64,000 bases of DNA from Streptomyces sp. NBC_01485 (GCF_036227125.1 NZ_CP109435.1:620001-684000), one strand, 5' to 3'; positions 1 through 8,447 are shown, counted from the stretch's first letter. The notes: generated by a model not told the origin, from the sequence alone. Translations and numbers: made by a program.

Positions 1-1
1 C

Positions 2-1708
2 TTGAGCGACGGCGACAGCGACGAAGCCGTGGACGAGGAGCACACCGCCTTCGGCATCCGCACCCTCCAGCTCGACCCGGCACGGGGTCTGCGGATCAAC
101 GGCCGGTCGGTGAAGCTGCGCGGCGCGTGCATCCACCACGACTCGGGTCTGCTGGGCGCGGCTGCCATCGCGCGGGCGGAGGAGCGCCGGATCGAGATCC
201 TCAAGGCGGCGGGCTTCAACGCGGTGCGCAGCTCCCACAATCCGCTGAGCGTCGCGGCGCTGGACGCCTGTGACCGGCTGGGGATGCTGGTCCTGGACGA
301 GGCGTTCGACGTCTGGACCAAGCCGAAGCAGCCGTTCGACTACGCGCTGGCGTTTCCGGAGTGGTGGGAGCGCGACGTGGAATCGATGGTCACGAAGGAC
401 TTCAACCACCCGAGCGTGATCATGTACTCCATCGGCAACGAGATCTTCGAGGTGGGCAGCCCGGTCGGTTCGACGTGGGGGCGCCGACTCGCCGACAAGG
501 TACGGGAGTTGGACGGCACACGGTTCGTCACCAACGCGGTGAACGGCCTGGTCGCCGTACCGGACGAGCTGCCCTCCCTGGTCGTCGGTTCGACCGAGGG
601 CCCCACCGACATCAACTCCCTGATCTCCGCGCTGGGCGAGAAGATCAACGAGTTCAGCGCGTCGCAACTGGTCAGCGAGCGGACCGAGGAGTCCCACGCC
701 GTACTCGACGTCTCCGGCATCAACTACGGCGACGCCCGGTACGTACCCGACGCCATCGCCTTCCCGAACCGGCTGGTCCTCGGCACGGAGACCTTCCCGG
801 GTCACATCGACGAGCTGTGGCGGCTGGTGACGGAGAACAGTCATGTGCTGGGCGACTTCACCTGGACCGGCTGGGACTACCTCGGGGAGGCGGGGGTCGG
901 CCGGACCGACTACCTGGACGACGGCCCCAAGGAGGAGATGTACGGCGGCGTGCACGACGTGTTCCCCGCGCTGACCGCCGGCTGCGCCGACATCGACATC
1001 ACCGGTCACCGGCGTCCCATGTCGTACTACCGGGAGACCGTGTTCGGGCTGCGCGAGCAGCCGTACACCGTCGTGCACCGGCCGCAGTTCCACGGCCGTG
1101 CGATGTTCCAGACCCCGTGGTCGTGGGCGGACGCGGTGGCCAGTTGGAGCTGGGACGTCGAGGCGGGCTCGCCGGTCACCATCGACGTCTACAGCTCCGC
1201 CGACGAAGTGGAACTGCTTCTCGACGGCGCGCCGTTGGAGCGGGTTCCGGTCGGCGGGCACAAGGCCTGTATCGCACGGTTCGAATCGGCCTACCGGCCG
1301 GGCGAGTTGACGGCGGTCGCCTACCGGGCGGGCGTCGAGTCGGGTCGGTGCGTGCTGCGCAGTGCCGGTGCCGACCTGCGGCTGGCGGTCGCGTCGGACC
1401 GGCCCGAGATCCGCGCGGACGACAAGGATCTCGCCTACGTGTCGGTCGAGTTGCGCGACGACGAGGGAAACCCGGCCGGTCACCGGGACCGTCAGGTCCG
1501 CGTGGAGGTGACCGGGCCGGGTGTGCTGGCGGGGCTGGGCACCGGGCGGACGCACACCGAGGAGCGGTTCGACGCCGACGCCTGCACCACCTTCGACGGC
1601 CGCGCCATGGCCGTCGTCCGGCCCACCGGTCCCGGAGCCATCCACATCCGCGTCCGCGCCGAGGGCTGCCCGGAGGCCACTGCCACCGTGCACGCCGTCG
1701 ACCACTGA
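2..1708 (+). CDS. Glycoside hydrolase family 2 protein, C-terminal part (5' end outside window)
   Basis: Retaining GH2 beta-glycosidase, seen from the end of the immunoglobulin-like domain through the TIM barrel and C-terminal sandwich domains. The frame opens at the window edge, so the TTG at 2 is probably not the true start. Visible signatures are the GH2 entry 'LRINGRSVKLRG', the acid/base region 'SIGNEI' (Glu near 439-441) and the nucleophile region 'LGTETFP' (Glu 788-790). The part after about 1100 resembles the DUF4982/Big-like tail of GH2 exo-beta-galactosidase or glucuronidase relatives. The 568 residues seen imply a full protein of 750 or more. It lies 42 bp upstream of an esterase gene in the same direction, probably in one operon. 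Family is secure; sugar specificity cannot be read. Confidence 0.88.
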   Translation: MSDGDSDEAVDEEHTAFGIRTLQLDPARGLRINGRSVKLRGACIHHDSGLLGAAAIARAEERRIEILKAAGFNAVRSSHNPLSVAALDACDRLGMLVLDEAFDVWTKPKQPFDYALAFPEWWERDVESMVTKDFNHPSVIMYSIGNEIFEVGSPVGSTWGRRLADKVRELDGTRFVTNAVNGLVAVPDELPSLVVGSTEGPTDINSLISALGEKINEFSASQLVSERTEESHAVLDVSGINYGDARYVPDAIAFPNRLVLGTETFPGHIDELWRLVTENSHVLGDFTWTGWDYLGEAGVGRTDYLDDGPKEEMYGGVHDVFPALTAGCADIDITGHRRPMSYYRETVFGLREQPYTVVHRPQFHGRAMFQTPWSWADAVASWSWDVEAGSPVTIDVYSSADEVELLLDGAPLERVPVGGHKACIARFESAYRPGELTAVAYRAGVESGRCVLRSAGADLRLAVASDRPEIRADDKDLAYVSVELRDDEGNPAGHRDRQVRVEVTGPGVLAGLGTGRTHTEERFDADACTTFDGRAMAVVRPTGPGAIHIRVRAEGCPEATATVHAVDH

Positions 1709-1750
1709 CCGGCCGAGTCCCGTCAGCACACGAGGCAACCAAGGAGTCTC

Positions 1751-2695
1751 ATGCCACTCGATCCGTATCTCGCCGACAAGGTGGCCCTGGTCGCCGACGT
1801 CACCCGGGAGGAGGCCCTCAACGCGGACGAGGCTCTCTGGGACAGATTCAACAAGGTGTTCAACGACAACCGTCCCTACGCGCAGCCCGAAGTGAACATC
1901 CGCGAGGAGTCCGTCGAAGGCTTCGACGGACTGCGCGTGCGGGTGTACACGCCCTCGACCGGCGTCCGCCCCGGGCGGCAGGCGTTCGTCTGGGCCCACG
2001 GCGGCGGTTTCGTCGCGGGCACTCTGGACGACCACGAGGCCGACACCGTCAGCCGGGATCTGTGCGCCCGCGCCGACGTGGTCGTCGTGTCGGTCGACTA
2101 CCCCCTCGCCAACGGCTCGACCGTCCGCTACCCCACGCTCCACCGCGCCCTGGCCGAGGCGTTCCGGTGGACCCTGCGCAACGCGGCCGAACTCGGCGTC
2201 GACGCGGACACCGTCGTCCTCGGCGGCGCCTCCGCCGGCGGGAACCTGACGGTCGCGGCCACCATGGAACTCAGGGACAACGGCGAACGCGTGCCGGCCC
2301 GGCTGATCCTCGTCTACCCGGCCCTCAGCGCGACGTTCACGACCGACGAGCAGCACGAGAAGCTGATGGCGGGCGTCCCCCCGCTCTTCCGCTTCGAACA
2401 GGAAGCCATCGGCAGCATCTTCCACACCTACGCCGCCGGCGAGACCGACACCCCGTACCTCTCGTTCGAGAACATGGCGTCCCTGGGCGAACTCCCGCCG
2501 ATGCTCGTGATCCTCAGCGAGTACGACGACCTGCGCCCCCCGGCGGAAGCCGTCCTGGCCCGGGCCGAGCAGGACGGTCTGCGGATCGAACGGTATCTCG
2601 CGCACGGCGTCCTGCACGGCCACCTCAGCATGCTTCCGCTCCTGCCCGAAACACGCTCCACGCTGGACCGTATGACCGACTACCTGCGCCGGTGA
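1751..2695 (+). CDS. Alpha/beta hydrolase, hormone-sensitive-lipase type esterase
   Basis: Predicted cytoplasmic carboxylesterase of 314 residues with no signal peptide. It has the HSL-family oxyanion motif HGGG (residues 83-86) and the nucleophile elbow GASAGG (159-164, Ser161). The C-terminal 'HGVLHGHLSM' should supply the catalytic His. It would cleave short acyl esters or lactones; the lactone option is notable because a Baeyer-Villiger enzyme is encoded in the same region. The ATG at 1751 follows 'AAGGAG' by 4-5 nt. It sits 42 bp behind the GH2 gene and 52 bp ahead of a small ORF with its own ribosome site, so it reads as part of an operon. Substrate is unknown. Confidence 0.9.
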   Translation: MPLDPYLADKVALVADVTREEALNADEALWDRFNKVFNDNRPYAQPEVNIREESVEGFDGLRVRVYTPSTGVRPGRQAFVWAHGGGFVAGTLDDHEADTVSRDLCARADVVVVSVDYPLANGSTVRYPTLHRALAEAFRWTLRNAAELGVDADTVVLGGASAGGNLTVAATMELRDNGERVPARLILVYPALSATFTTDEQHEKLMAGVPPLFRFEQEAIGSIFHTYAAGETDTPYLSFENMASLGELPPMLVILSEYDDLRPPAEAVLARAEQDGLRIERYLAHGVLHGHLSMLPLLPETRSTLDRMTDYLRR

Positions 2696-2747
2696 ACGCC
2701 GACGTGCGACCGGCTCCAGCTCCTGCTCGCCCCAAGGAGAGACATAC

Positions 2748-2849
2748 ATGAACCCACTGATCTTCACGCAGACGACGCACTGCGGGGTGGCAGTCGACAG
2801 CAGGACGGCACTCAAGGACCGGGGGATCAGCCGTGTCGTTTCTTCATGA
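2748..2849 (+). pseudogene. 33-codon ORF resembling a severed N-terminus of an iron-type alcohol dehydrogenase/maleylacetate reductase
   Basis: An ATG at 2748 follows a strong 'AAGGAGA' site by 8 nt and opens 33 codons starting MNPLIFTQTT and ending RGISRVVSS before TGA. The pattern (NP-hydrophobic-FTQTT, then a second strand ending in 'G-I-S-R-V-V') resembles the first 35 residues of Fe-dependent alcohol dehydrogenases and maleylacetate reductases. That match is from memory and not aligned. The frame then runs into the flavin reductase gene, whose GTG start overlaps its 3' end in another frame. Either it is a decayed fragment left by a deletion, or a short translated leader that couples to the flavin reductase. 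Translation is likely from the ribosome site; identity is weak. Confidence 0.4.
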
Positions 2850-3333
2850 GCCCTCCGATACGAAGCTGCTGCGGCGGACGTTCGGCGCGTACCCCTCGGG
2901 GGTCGCGGCGCTGGCCGCGACCGTCGACGGCGAACCCACGGTGCTCGTCGCGTCCTCCTTCACGGTCGGCGTGAGTCTGGATCCGCCGATGTGCCTGTTC
3001 GCGGTGCAGAACACCTCGACGACCTGGCCGGTGCTGGCCCGCGCCGAGCGCCTGGGGGTGTCCGTCCTGGGGATCGACCACAGTGCGCGGGTTCACCAAC
3101 TGGCCGGCAAGGACAAGGCCGCACGGTTCAGCGGGATCGAGGTCACCGAACTCGACTCCGGCGCCCTGCTGATCGACGGATCGCCCGTGCTCCTGGAGTG
3201 CCGGGTGGTCCACGACTACGCGGCCGGCGACCACCGCGTCATCGTCCTCGAGGTGCTCGCCACGAACACGAACCCCGAGCAACTGCCGCTGGTCTTCCAC
3301 AACTCACAGTTCCACGCCCCCGTGGCCGTCTGA
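2833..3333 (+). CDS. Flavin reductase-like FMN-binding protein
   Basis: A 166-residue protein of the flavin reductase (HpaC/NtaB-like) split-barrel family. This is seen in 'FGAYPSGVAALAATVDGEP', the 'VASSFTVGVSLDPPMCLFAVQ' flavin-binding segment and the closing 'HDYAAGDHRVIVLEV'. Such proteins reduce FMN or FAD with NAD(P)H and feed it to a partner monooxygenase. The start is GTG at 2833, inside the end of the 33-codon ORF, and no better start lies upstream in frame. It is followed by the DUF35 and 3-hydroxyacyl-CoA dehydrogenase genes. No two-component flavin monooxygenase adjoins it; the single-component BVMO at 26542 would not normally need a reductase, so its partner may lie outside the window. 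Confidence 0.87.
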   Translation: MSFLHEPSDTKLLRRTFGAYPSGVAALAATVDGEPTVLVASSFTVGVSLDPPMCLFAVQNTSTTWPVLARAERLGVSVLGIDHSARVHQLAGKDKAARFSGIEVTELDSGALLIDGSPVLLECRVVHDYAAGDHRVIVLEVLATNTNPEQLPLVFHNSQFHAPVAV

Positions 3334-3414
3334 CCACATCAGCACAGCAGCCGCATCAGCACAGCACATGGCACCGAGTGCCATGCATTTTGAGTCGCGC
3401 AGGGAGATGCCAAC

Positions 3415-3867
3415 GTGTTCGAGTCAGGATTCGGGATCGCGGCGGGAGTGCTCGACTCCGACACGTCAGAGAACGACACCACCGCTTCACCCCGAAGCAG
3501 GTCCATCACCCGGGCCGGCGCACCGGCCGAGGAGTCCCTCTTCTTCCAGCGGTGCCGCTGGTGCAGCACCACCATGTACCACCGGTTGATCTGCCCGGCC
3601 TGCGCGTCGAGCGATCTGCGGACCGAGCGCAGCGTGGGCACAGGCGTCGTACGCCATTCCACCGTCGCCCTCCGGGGCACCCCCGCCGCCCGCAACGTGT
3701 CCCTCGTCGAGATGGCCGAGGGTTTCACCGTGCGCGGCCGGGTCAAGGGCCCACTCGCCTCCATCCGGCCCGGCTGCCTCGTACGCCTCTGCGTCATCGA
3801 GGACCCGGTGCGCGGGGAGCCGGTGTTCGAACTCTGCGACAGCCCGTACGGAGGCCGGTACCGATGA
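3415..3867 (+). CDS. Zn-ribbon OB-fold (DUF35) acyl-CoA-binding protein
   Basis: A 150-residue DUF35-type protein with four cysteines, C47xxC50 and C60xxC63, forming a rubredoxin-like zinc ribbon, followed by an OB-fold ('VSLVEMAEGFTVRGRVKGPL ... GCLVRLCVIED'). Family members pair with thiolase-like or hydratase proteins acting on CoA thioesters, for example in steroid side-chain degradation. The first ~40 residues are Ser/Thr-rich and unlike the family. The GTG at 3415 is chosen because 'AGGGAG' lies 8 nt upstream. Its TGA overlaps the ATG of the next gene (ATGA), so the two are translationally coupled. The nearest thiolase is the opposite-strand gene at 7095-8309. Confidence 0.85.
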   Translation: MFESGFGIAAGVLDSDTSENDTTASPRSRSITRAGAPAEESLFFQRCRWCSTTMYHRLICPACASSDLRTERSVGTGVVRHSTVALRGTPAARNVSLVEMAEGFTVRGRVKGPLASIRPGCLVRLCVIEDPVRGEPVFELCDSPYGGRYR

Positions 3868-4742
3868 CCGCGACGAACAACAGCACGGTGAGCAGGGTCG
3901 GTGTCGTCGGCTGCGGTCTCATGGGCTCGGGCATCGCCGAGGTGTGCGCCCGCGCGGGCCTCGACGTCCTGGTCGGCGAGGTCGGCCCGGACGCCGTCGC
4001 GGCGGGACGGGCCAGGGTCACCGCTTCGCTGGAGCGCGGTGTGCGCAGCGGCAAGCTCACCGAGCAGGACCGTGACGCGGCCGTTGCCCGGCTGCGCTTC
4101 ACCCACGACCTGGGCGACTTCGCCGACCGGGAACTGGTCGTCGAGGCGGTGGCCGAACGGCGCGAGGTCAAGACGGCGACCTTCGCCGCGCTCGACAAGT
4201 ACCTGGACAGCCCGGACGCGATCATCGCGACGAACACCTCGTCCCTCCCGGTCATCGACCTCGCGGTGACCACCGGCCGCGCCACGCACGTGGTCGGCAT
4301 GCACTTCTTCAACCCGGTGCCGGTGCAGCGGCTCGTCGAGGTCATCCCCACCCAGCTGTCCTCGGCCGCCACCGTCGAGCGTGCGTCGGCCTTCGCCTCG
4401 GACACGCTCGGCAAGACCGTGGTCCGGGCGCCCGACCGCTCCGGTTTCGTCGTCAACGCGCTCCTGGTGCCCTATCTGCTGTCCGCGATCCGCATGCTGG
4501 AGTCGGGCGTCGCCTCCGCCGAGGACATCGACAACGGCATGGTCCTCGGCTGCGCCCACCCCATGGGGCCGCTGCGGCTGCTGGACCTGATCGGCCTCGA
4601 CACCGCGCAGTCGGTGGCGGAGTCGCTGTACGAGGAGTTCAAGGAGCCGCTGTACGCGGCGCCGCCGCTGCTGCGGCGCATGGTCGCCGCCGGCACCCTC
4701 GGGCGCAAGACGGGACGCGGCTTCTACCCGTACGGCACCTGA
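3864..4742 (+). CDS. 3-hydroxyacyl-CoA dehydrogenase (3-hydroxybutyryl-CoA dehydrogenase type)
   Basis: A 292-residue single-function NAD-dependent dehydrogenase that oxidises 3-hydroxyacyl-CoA to 3-ketoacyl-CoA. The N-terminal Rossmann motif is G16-C-G18-L-M-G21. Later come 'ATNTSSLPVIDLA', the catalytic-His loop 'GMHFFNPVPVQRLVEVI' and the C-terminal helical domain ending 'GRKTGRGFYPYGT'. Length fits the family. The ATG at 3864 overlaps the stop of the DUF35 gene. It duplicates the activity encoded by the FadB-like gene on the facing strand, from which it is separated by a very strong hairpin, so it probably serves a distinct substrate. Confidence 0.93.
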   Translation: MTATNNSTVSRVGVVGCGLMGSGIAEVCARAGLDVLVGEVGPDAVAAGRARVTASLERGVRSGKLTEQDRDAAVARLRFTHDLGDFADRELVVEAVAERREVKTATFAALDKYLDSPDAIIATNTSSLPVIDLAVTTGRATHVVGMHFFNPVPVQRLVEVIPTQLSSAATVERASAFASDTLGKTVVRAPDRSGFVVNALLVPYLLSAIRMLESGVASAEDIDNGMVLGCAHPMGPLRLLDLIGLDTAQSVAESLYEEFKEPLYAAPPLLRRMVAAGTLGRKTGRGFYPYGT

Positions 4743-4749
4743 ACCACCC

Positions 4750-4811
4750 GACGCGGTACGACCGCGGGGCGGGCCCTGATGTCAGGGCCCGCCCCGCGGT
4801 CGTACCGTGTC
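4750..4811. terminator. Long perfect hairpin between convergent genes
   Basis: Arms 4754-4779 and 4782-4807 are perfect 26-nt reverse complements around a 2-nt turn. The stem extends outward to 4750/4811 with one G-U pair, giving 30 bp. It lies 7 nt past the dehydrogenase stop (plus strand) and about 100 nt past the FadB-like stop (minus strand), so it can stop transcription from both sides. No U-tract follows, as is usual for actinomycete terminators. Confidence 0.85.
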
Positions 4812-4823
4812 CGGCGCCGGACA
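4808..4823. repeat. 16-bp perfect palindrome next to the terminator
   Basis: TGTCCGGCGCCGGACA is its own reverse complement. It starts at the outer edge of the large hairpin. It could be a second, weaker bidirectional terminator stem for the minus-strand operon or a protein site; its position between convergent genes favours termination. Confidence 0.45.
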
Positions 4824-4911
4824 GGTGAGCAGGTGGGTACAGGGGCCGTCCCCCGGACCGCCGAACTGCTCGCGGGACGGGGGACGGAGACGGAGGACGG
4901 TGTGGGGAGGA

Positions 4912-7083
4912 CTACGCGAAGATCTCCCGCGCCGCGGCCTTGGCGAGCAGCAGCGCGGGCGGCTCGAAGCGGGGGCCGTAGCGGTCGGCGAGTACGCGGG
5001 CCCGGGCCGCGAAGCCGGGCAGGCCGCCCTCGTAGCCGTTGATGTACTGGAGTACCCCGCCCGTCCAGGCCGGGAAGCCGATGCCCAGGAGCGAGCCGAC
5101 GTTGGCGTCCGGGACGCTGCGCAGCACGCCGTCCTCGACGCATCGGACCGACTCCAGGGCCTCGGCGAACAGCATGCGCTCCTTGAGGTCCTCGAAGCGG
5201 ACGTCCTGCGCGCACTCGCCGCCCCGCCCGAAGTGCTCGGTGAGGCCGGGCCACAGGCGGGTGCGTCGGCCGTCGGCGTCGTACTCGTAGAAGCCGCCGC
5301 CCGTGGACCGTCCGGCGCGGTCGAACTCGCCGACCAGGCGGTCGACGACCGCCTCACTGCCGTGCGCCTCCCACGTCCCGCCCTCGGCGAGGACGGCCGC
5401 CCTGGTCTCCTCGCGGATCCTCCGCAGCAGGGTGAGCGTCAGCTCGTCCCACAGTTGGAGCGGCGCGGCCGGGTAGCCGGCCTGGAGGCCCGCCTGTTCG
5501 ACGGTGGCCGGGGCGATGCCCTCGCCGATCATGGCGGCGGCCTCGTCGAGGAAGGTGAGGATGACGCGGGTGGTGAAGAAGCCGCGTCCGTCGCCCACGA
5601 CGACGGGCGTCCTGCCGATCTGCCGGGTGAAGTCGACGGCCCGTGCGAGGGCCGCGTCGCCCGTCTTCTCCCCCACGACGATCTCGACGAGCTGCATCCG
5701 GTCGACCGGCGAGAAGAAGTGCAGCCCGATGAAGTCCGCCGGGCGGTCCACCCCTTGGGCCAGGTCCGTGATGGGGAGGGTGGAGGTGTTGGAGGCGAGG
5801 AGTGCGTCGGGGGCGACGACGTGTTCGATCTCGCCGAAGATCTTCTTCTTCAGCGCCGGGTCCTCGAAGACGGCTTCGACGACGAGGTCGGCGCCGGCGG
5901 CGCCGGAGGTGTCCGCAGTGGGGTGGATGCGCGCCAGCAGCCGGTCGGCTTCGCCGCGGCTCGTGCGTCCGCGCGCCACCTCCTTGTCCAGCAGCCGCTG
6001 CGCGTGGGCCTTGCCCTTGGCGGCGGCCTCGGCGGTGACGTCCTTGAGGACCACCTCGATCCCCGCCCGGGCGCACGCGTACGCGATGCCGGCGCCCATC
6101 ATGCCCGCGCCGACGACCACGGCTTTGCGGACCGTGGCACGCGGGTGGCCGTCGGGGCGGCTGCCGCCGGCCTTGATGTGCTGCGTGTCGAAGAAGAAGC
6201 CCTTGATCATGTTCTTCGACACCTGGCCGGTGACCAGTTCCGTCAGGTACCGCGACTCGATCGTGAGCGCCGTGTCGATGTCGACCTGGGCGCCCTCGAC
6301 GGCGGCGGCGAGGATGGCACGGGGCGCGGGCAGGTTCGCGCCCCGTACCTTCGCGCGCAGGGTGGCGGGCAGTGAGGGGAGTACGGCGGCGAGGGGCCCG
6401 GCGGCCGGGGTTCCGCCGGGCAGCTTGAAGCCCTTGCCGTCCCAGGGCTGTACGGCATCGGGGTGCGCGGTGATCCAGGTACGGGCTGCGGCCAGCAACT
6501 CCTCGTGCGTCGCGGCGAGTTCGTCCACGAGGCCGGCCTCGACGGCTGCGGCGGGGGTGAAGGTGCGGCCGTCCAGCAGGATGCTGTCCAGAGCCCGCGT
6601 CACACCCAGCATCCTTACGGTGCGGGTGACGCCGCCCGCGCCGGGCAGCAGCCCCAGGGTGGCCTCGGGCAGGCCGATCCTCGAGCCCTTCGTGTCGAGG
6701 GCCACGCGATGGTGGCAGGCCAGTGCGATCTCCAGGCCGCCGCCGAGCGCGGCGCCGTTGATCGCCGCGACCACCGGCCGGCCCAGCGTCTCCAGGCGGC
6801 GCAGGTCGGCCTTGACGCCTTCGATGAACGCGAAGAACGCGGCGGCCTGTCCGGGCCCGGTGGCCAGCATGTCGTTGAGGTCACCGCCCGCGAAGAAGGT
6901 CTTCTTGGCGGAGGTGACGATGACGCCGCGCACGCTCTCGCGCTCGGCTTCGAGGCGGTCGACGGCGTCGCGCATCGACGCCGCGTAGGCCTCGGTCATG
7001 GTGTTGGCGGACTGCTCCGGGTGGTCCAGGGTCAGTACGACGACGCCGTCGGCGTCCTGCTCCCAGCGGATGGTGCTGTTCAT
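4912..7083 (-). CDS. FadB-like bifunctional enoyl-CoA hydratase/3-hydroxyacyl-CoA dehydrogenase
   Basis: A 723-residue trifunctional-enzyme alpha-type protein. The N-terminal crotonase domain shows 'TMTEAYAASMRDAV', 'FAGGDLNDM', 'NGAALGGGLEIALACH' and 'IGLPEATLGLLPGAGG'. The 3-hydroxyacyl-CoA dehydrogenase domain has the Rossmann motif 'GAGMMGAGIAYACA' and the loop 'IGLHFFSPVDRMQLVEIV', followed by two C-terminal helical domains. It would hydrate enoyl-CoA and oxidise the 3-hydroxyacyl-CoA in beta-oxidation. The ATG at 7083 is preferred because 'AAAGGG' lies just upstream and the hydratase fold begins there. It is 11 bp downstream of the thiolase gene, the standard fadA-fadB pairing. Length is normal for the family. 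Confidence 0.95.
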   Translation of the reverse strand: MNSTIRWEQDADGVVVLTLDHPEQSANTMTEAYAASMRDAVDRLEAERESVRGVIVTSAKKTFFAGGDLNDMLATGPGQAAAFFAFIEGVKADLRRLETLGRPVVAAINGAALGGGLEIALACHHRVALDTKGSRIGLPEATLGLLPGAGGVTRTVRMLGVTRALDSILLDGRTFTPAAAVEAGLVDELAATHEELLAAARTWITAHPDAVQPWDGKGFKLPGGTPAAGPLAAVLPSLPATLRAKVRGANLPAPRAILAAAVEGAQVDIDTALTIESRYLTELVTGQVSKNMIKGFFFDTQHIKAGGSRPDGHPRATVRKAVVVGAGMMGAGIAYACARAGIEVVLKDVTAEAAAKGKAHAQRLLDKEVARGRTSRGEADRLLARIHPTADTSGAAGADLVVEAVFEDPALKKKIFGEIEHVVAPDALLASNTSTLPITDLAQGVDRPADFIGLHFFSPVDRMQLVEIVVGEKTGDAALARAVDFTRQIGRTPVVVGDGRGFFTTRVILTFLDEAAAMIGEGIAPATVEQAGLQAGYPAAPLQLWDELTLTLLRRIREETRAAVLAEGGTWEAHGSEAVVDRLVGEFDRAGRSTGGGFYEYDADGRRTRLWPGLTEHFGRGGECAQDVRFEDLKERMLFAEALESVRCVEDGVLRSVPDANVGSLLGIGFPAWTGGVLQYINGYEGGLPGFAARARVLADRYGPRFEPPALLLAKAAAREIFA

Positions 7084-7094
7084 CAACTGCCCTT

Positions 7095-8309
7095 TCACAC
7101 ACGCTCGATGAGGGTGGCCACGCCCATGCCGCCGCCGATGCACAGGGTCACCACGGCGCGGCGGGCGCCACGGCGCTCCAGCTCGTCGACCATGGTTCCG
7201 GTGATCATGGCGCCGGTGGCTCCGAGGGGGTGGCCCATGGCGATCGCGCCGCCGTTGACGTTCAGCTTCTCGTCGGGGATGCCCATGTCCTTGGCGTACT
7301 TGAGCGCCACGGACGCGAACGCCTCGTTGATCTCGAACAGGTCGATGTCGTCGACCGACAGACCGGTGTGCGCGAGCAGTTTGCGGGTCGCGGGGGTCGG
7401 ACCGGTGAGCATGATCGTCGGGTCCGCGCCCGAGGTGGCCGTCGCGACGATCCGGGCCCGTGGGGTCAACCCCAGCTCGAGGCCCGCCCGTTCGCTGCCA
7501 ATGAGGACCAGGGCGGCGCCGTCCACGATCCCGGAGGAGTTGCCGCCGTGGTGGACGTGGTCGATCTTCTCGATCCAGTGGAACTTCTGCAGCGCGACGG
7601 CGTCGAAGCCGCCCAGGTCGCCGAGGGTGGCGAAGGAGGGCTTCAGCTTGCCGAGCGCCTCCACCGTCGTGCCGGGCCGCATGTGTTCGTCCCGGTCGAG
7701 GACGAGGATCCCGTTCTGGTCGGTGACCGCGACGACGGACTTGGCGAAGTACCCGCCGGACCAGGCAGCCGCGGCGCGCTCCTGGGAACGTACGGCGAAC
7801 GCGTCGACGTCCTCGCGGCTGAAGCCCTCGATGGTGGCGATCAGGTCGGCGCCGATGCCCTGCGGCGCGTAGTACGTGTCGTAGCTGGTCGCCGGGTCGT
7901 TGTACCAGGCTCCGCCGTCCGAGCCCATCGCCACCCGGGACATGGACTCCACGCCGCCCGCGAGCACGAGCTGTTCCCAGCCCGAACGGACCTTCTGGGC
8001 CGCCACGTTGACCGCCTCCAGCCCGGAGGCGCAGAACCGGTTGAGCTGTACGCCGGCCACTGTGTCCGGCAGCCCGGCCGCCAGCGCGGCGGTGCGGGCG
8101 ATGTCGGAGCCCTGGTCGCCGACGGGGGACACGACACCCAGCACGATGTCCTCGATACGGCCCGGGTCGAGGTCGGGGTGGCGGGCGCGCAGGGCGTCGA
8201 TCAGGCCGGTGACGAGTGAGATGGGTTTGGTGCCGTGCAGGGCCCCGTTCCGCTTGCCGCGACCGCGCGGGGTGCGGATCGCGTCGTATATATAGGCCTC
8301 GGTGCTCAT
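7095..8309 (-). CDS. Acetyl-CoA C-acyltransferase (3-ketoacyl-CoA thiolase, FadA-like)
   Basis: A 404-residue degradative thiolase that cleaves 3-ketoacyl-CoA with CoA to release acetyl-CoA. The nucleophilic Cys93 lies in '[11 protein letters not shown]', the catalytic His360 in '[15 protein letters not shown]' and the second Cys390 in 'TLCIGGGMG'. It is the first large gene of a two-gene operon with the FadB-like protein 11 bp downstream. The ATG at 8309 overlaps the stop of a possible 39-codon ORF. A palindromic TetR-type operator lies about 115 bp upstream (8426-8447). Family identity and catalytic residues are clear; chain-length preference is not readable. Confidence 0.95.
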   Translation of the reverse strand: MSTEAYIYDAIRTPRGRGKRNGALHGTKPISLVTGLIDALRARHPDLDPGRIEDIVLGVVSPVGDQGSDIARTAALAAGLPDTVAGVQLNRFCASGLEAVNVAAQKVRSGWEQLVLAGGVESMSRVAMGSDGGAWYNDPATSYDTYYAPQGIGADLIATIEGFSREDVDAFAVRSQERAAAAWSGGYFAKSVVAVTDQNGILVLDRDEHMRPGTTVEALGKLKPSFATLGDLGGFDAVALQKFHWIEKIDHVHHGGNSSGIVDGAALVLIGSERAGLELGLTPRARIVATATSGADPTIMLTGPTPATRKLLAHTGLSVDDIDLFEINEAFASVALKYAKDMGIPDEKLNVNGGAIAMGHPLGATGAMITGTMVDELERRGARRAVVTLCIGGGMGVATLIERV

Positions 8310-8425
8310 CGTCTTCGCTCTCCTCGGACGTTGCGTCGGTACTGGCCGCCGACCTCGAGGAAGGCCTCGGTGATCTGCTGCGGGCGGCGGGCCTTCCCGT
8401 CGCCGACGTTCACGGCACCTGTCAC
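8306..8425 (-). CDS. Possible 39-residue leader/small basic protein coupled to the thiolase gene
   Basis: A GTG at 8425 opens 39 codons (begins [14 protein letters not shown], ends RGERRR) whose TGA overlaps the thiolase ATG as ATGA, the coupling used by other operons here. A second in-frame GTG lies at 8413. The product is strongly basic and matches nothing I recognise. The start abuts the palindromic operator at 8426, so an mRNA starting in the operator would be leaderless or nearly so. Against it: short size and no clear ribosome site. It could be chance in a G+C-rich leader. Confidence 0.3.
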   Translation of the reverse strand: MTGAVNVGDGKARRPQQITEAFLEVGGQYRRNVRGERRR

Positions 8426-8447
8426 TGACCTAGCGATCGCTAAGTCA
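8426..8447. promoter_or_regulatory. TetR-type operator upstream of the thiolase operon
   Basis: A 22-bp near-perfect palindrome centred on TAGCGATCGCTA, flanked by TGAC and GTCA arms; only one symmetric pair breaks the symmetry. This is a typical operator for TetR regulators of acyl-CoA genes. Similar half-sites (TTAGCGAGCG, TTAGTGAGCG) occur at 8535-8554 and 10099-10116. Confidence 0.7.

Noticed and set aside
2991..3863. N-terminal extension of the 3-hydroxyacyl-CoA dehydrogenase (583-codon frame)
   Set aside because: The extension is a shadow of the flavin reductase and DUF35 genes; the Rossmann fold begins right after ATG 3864.
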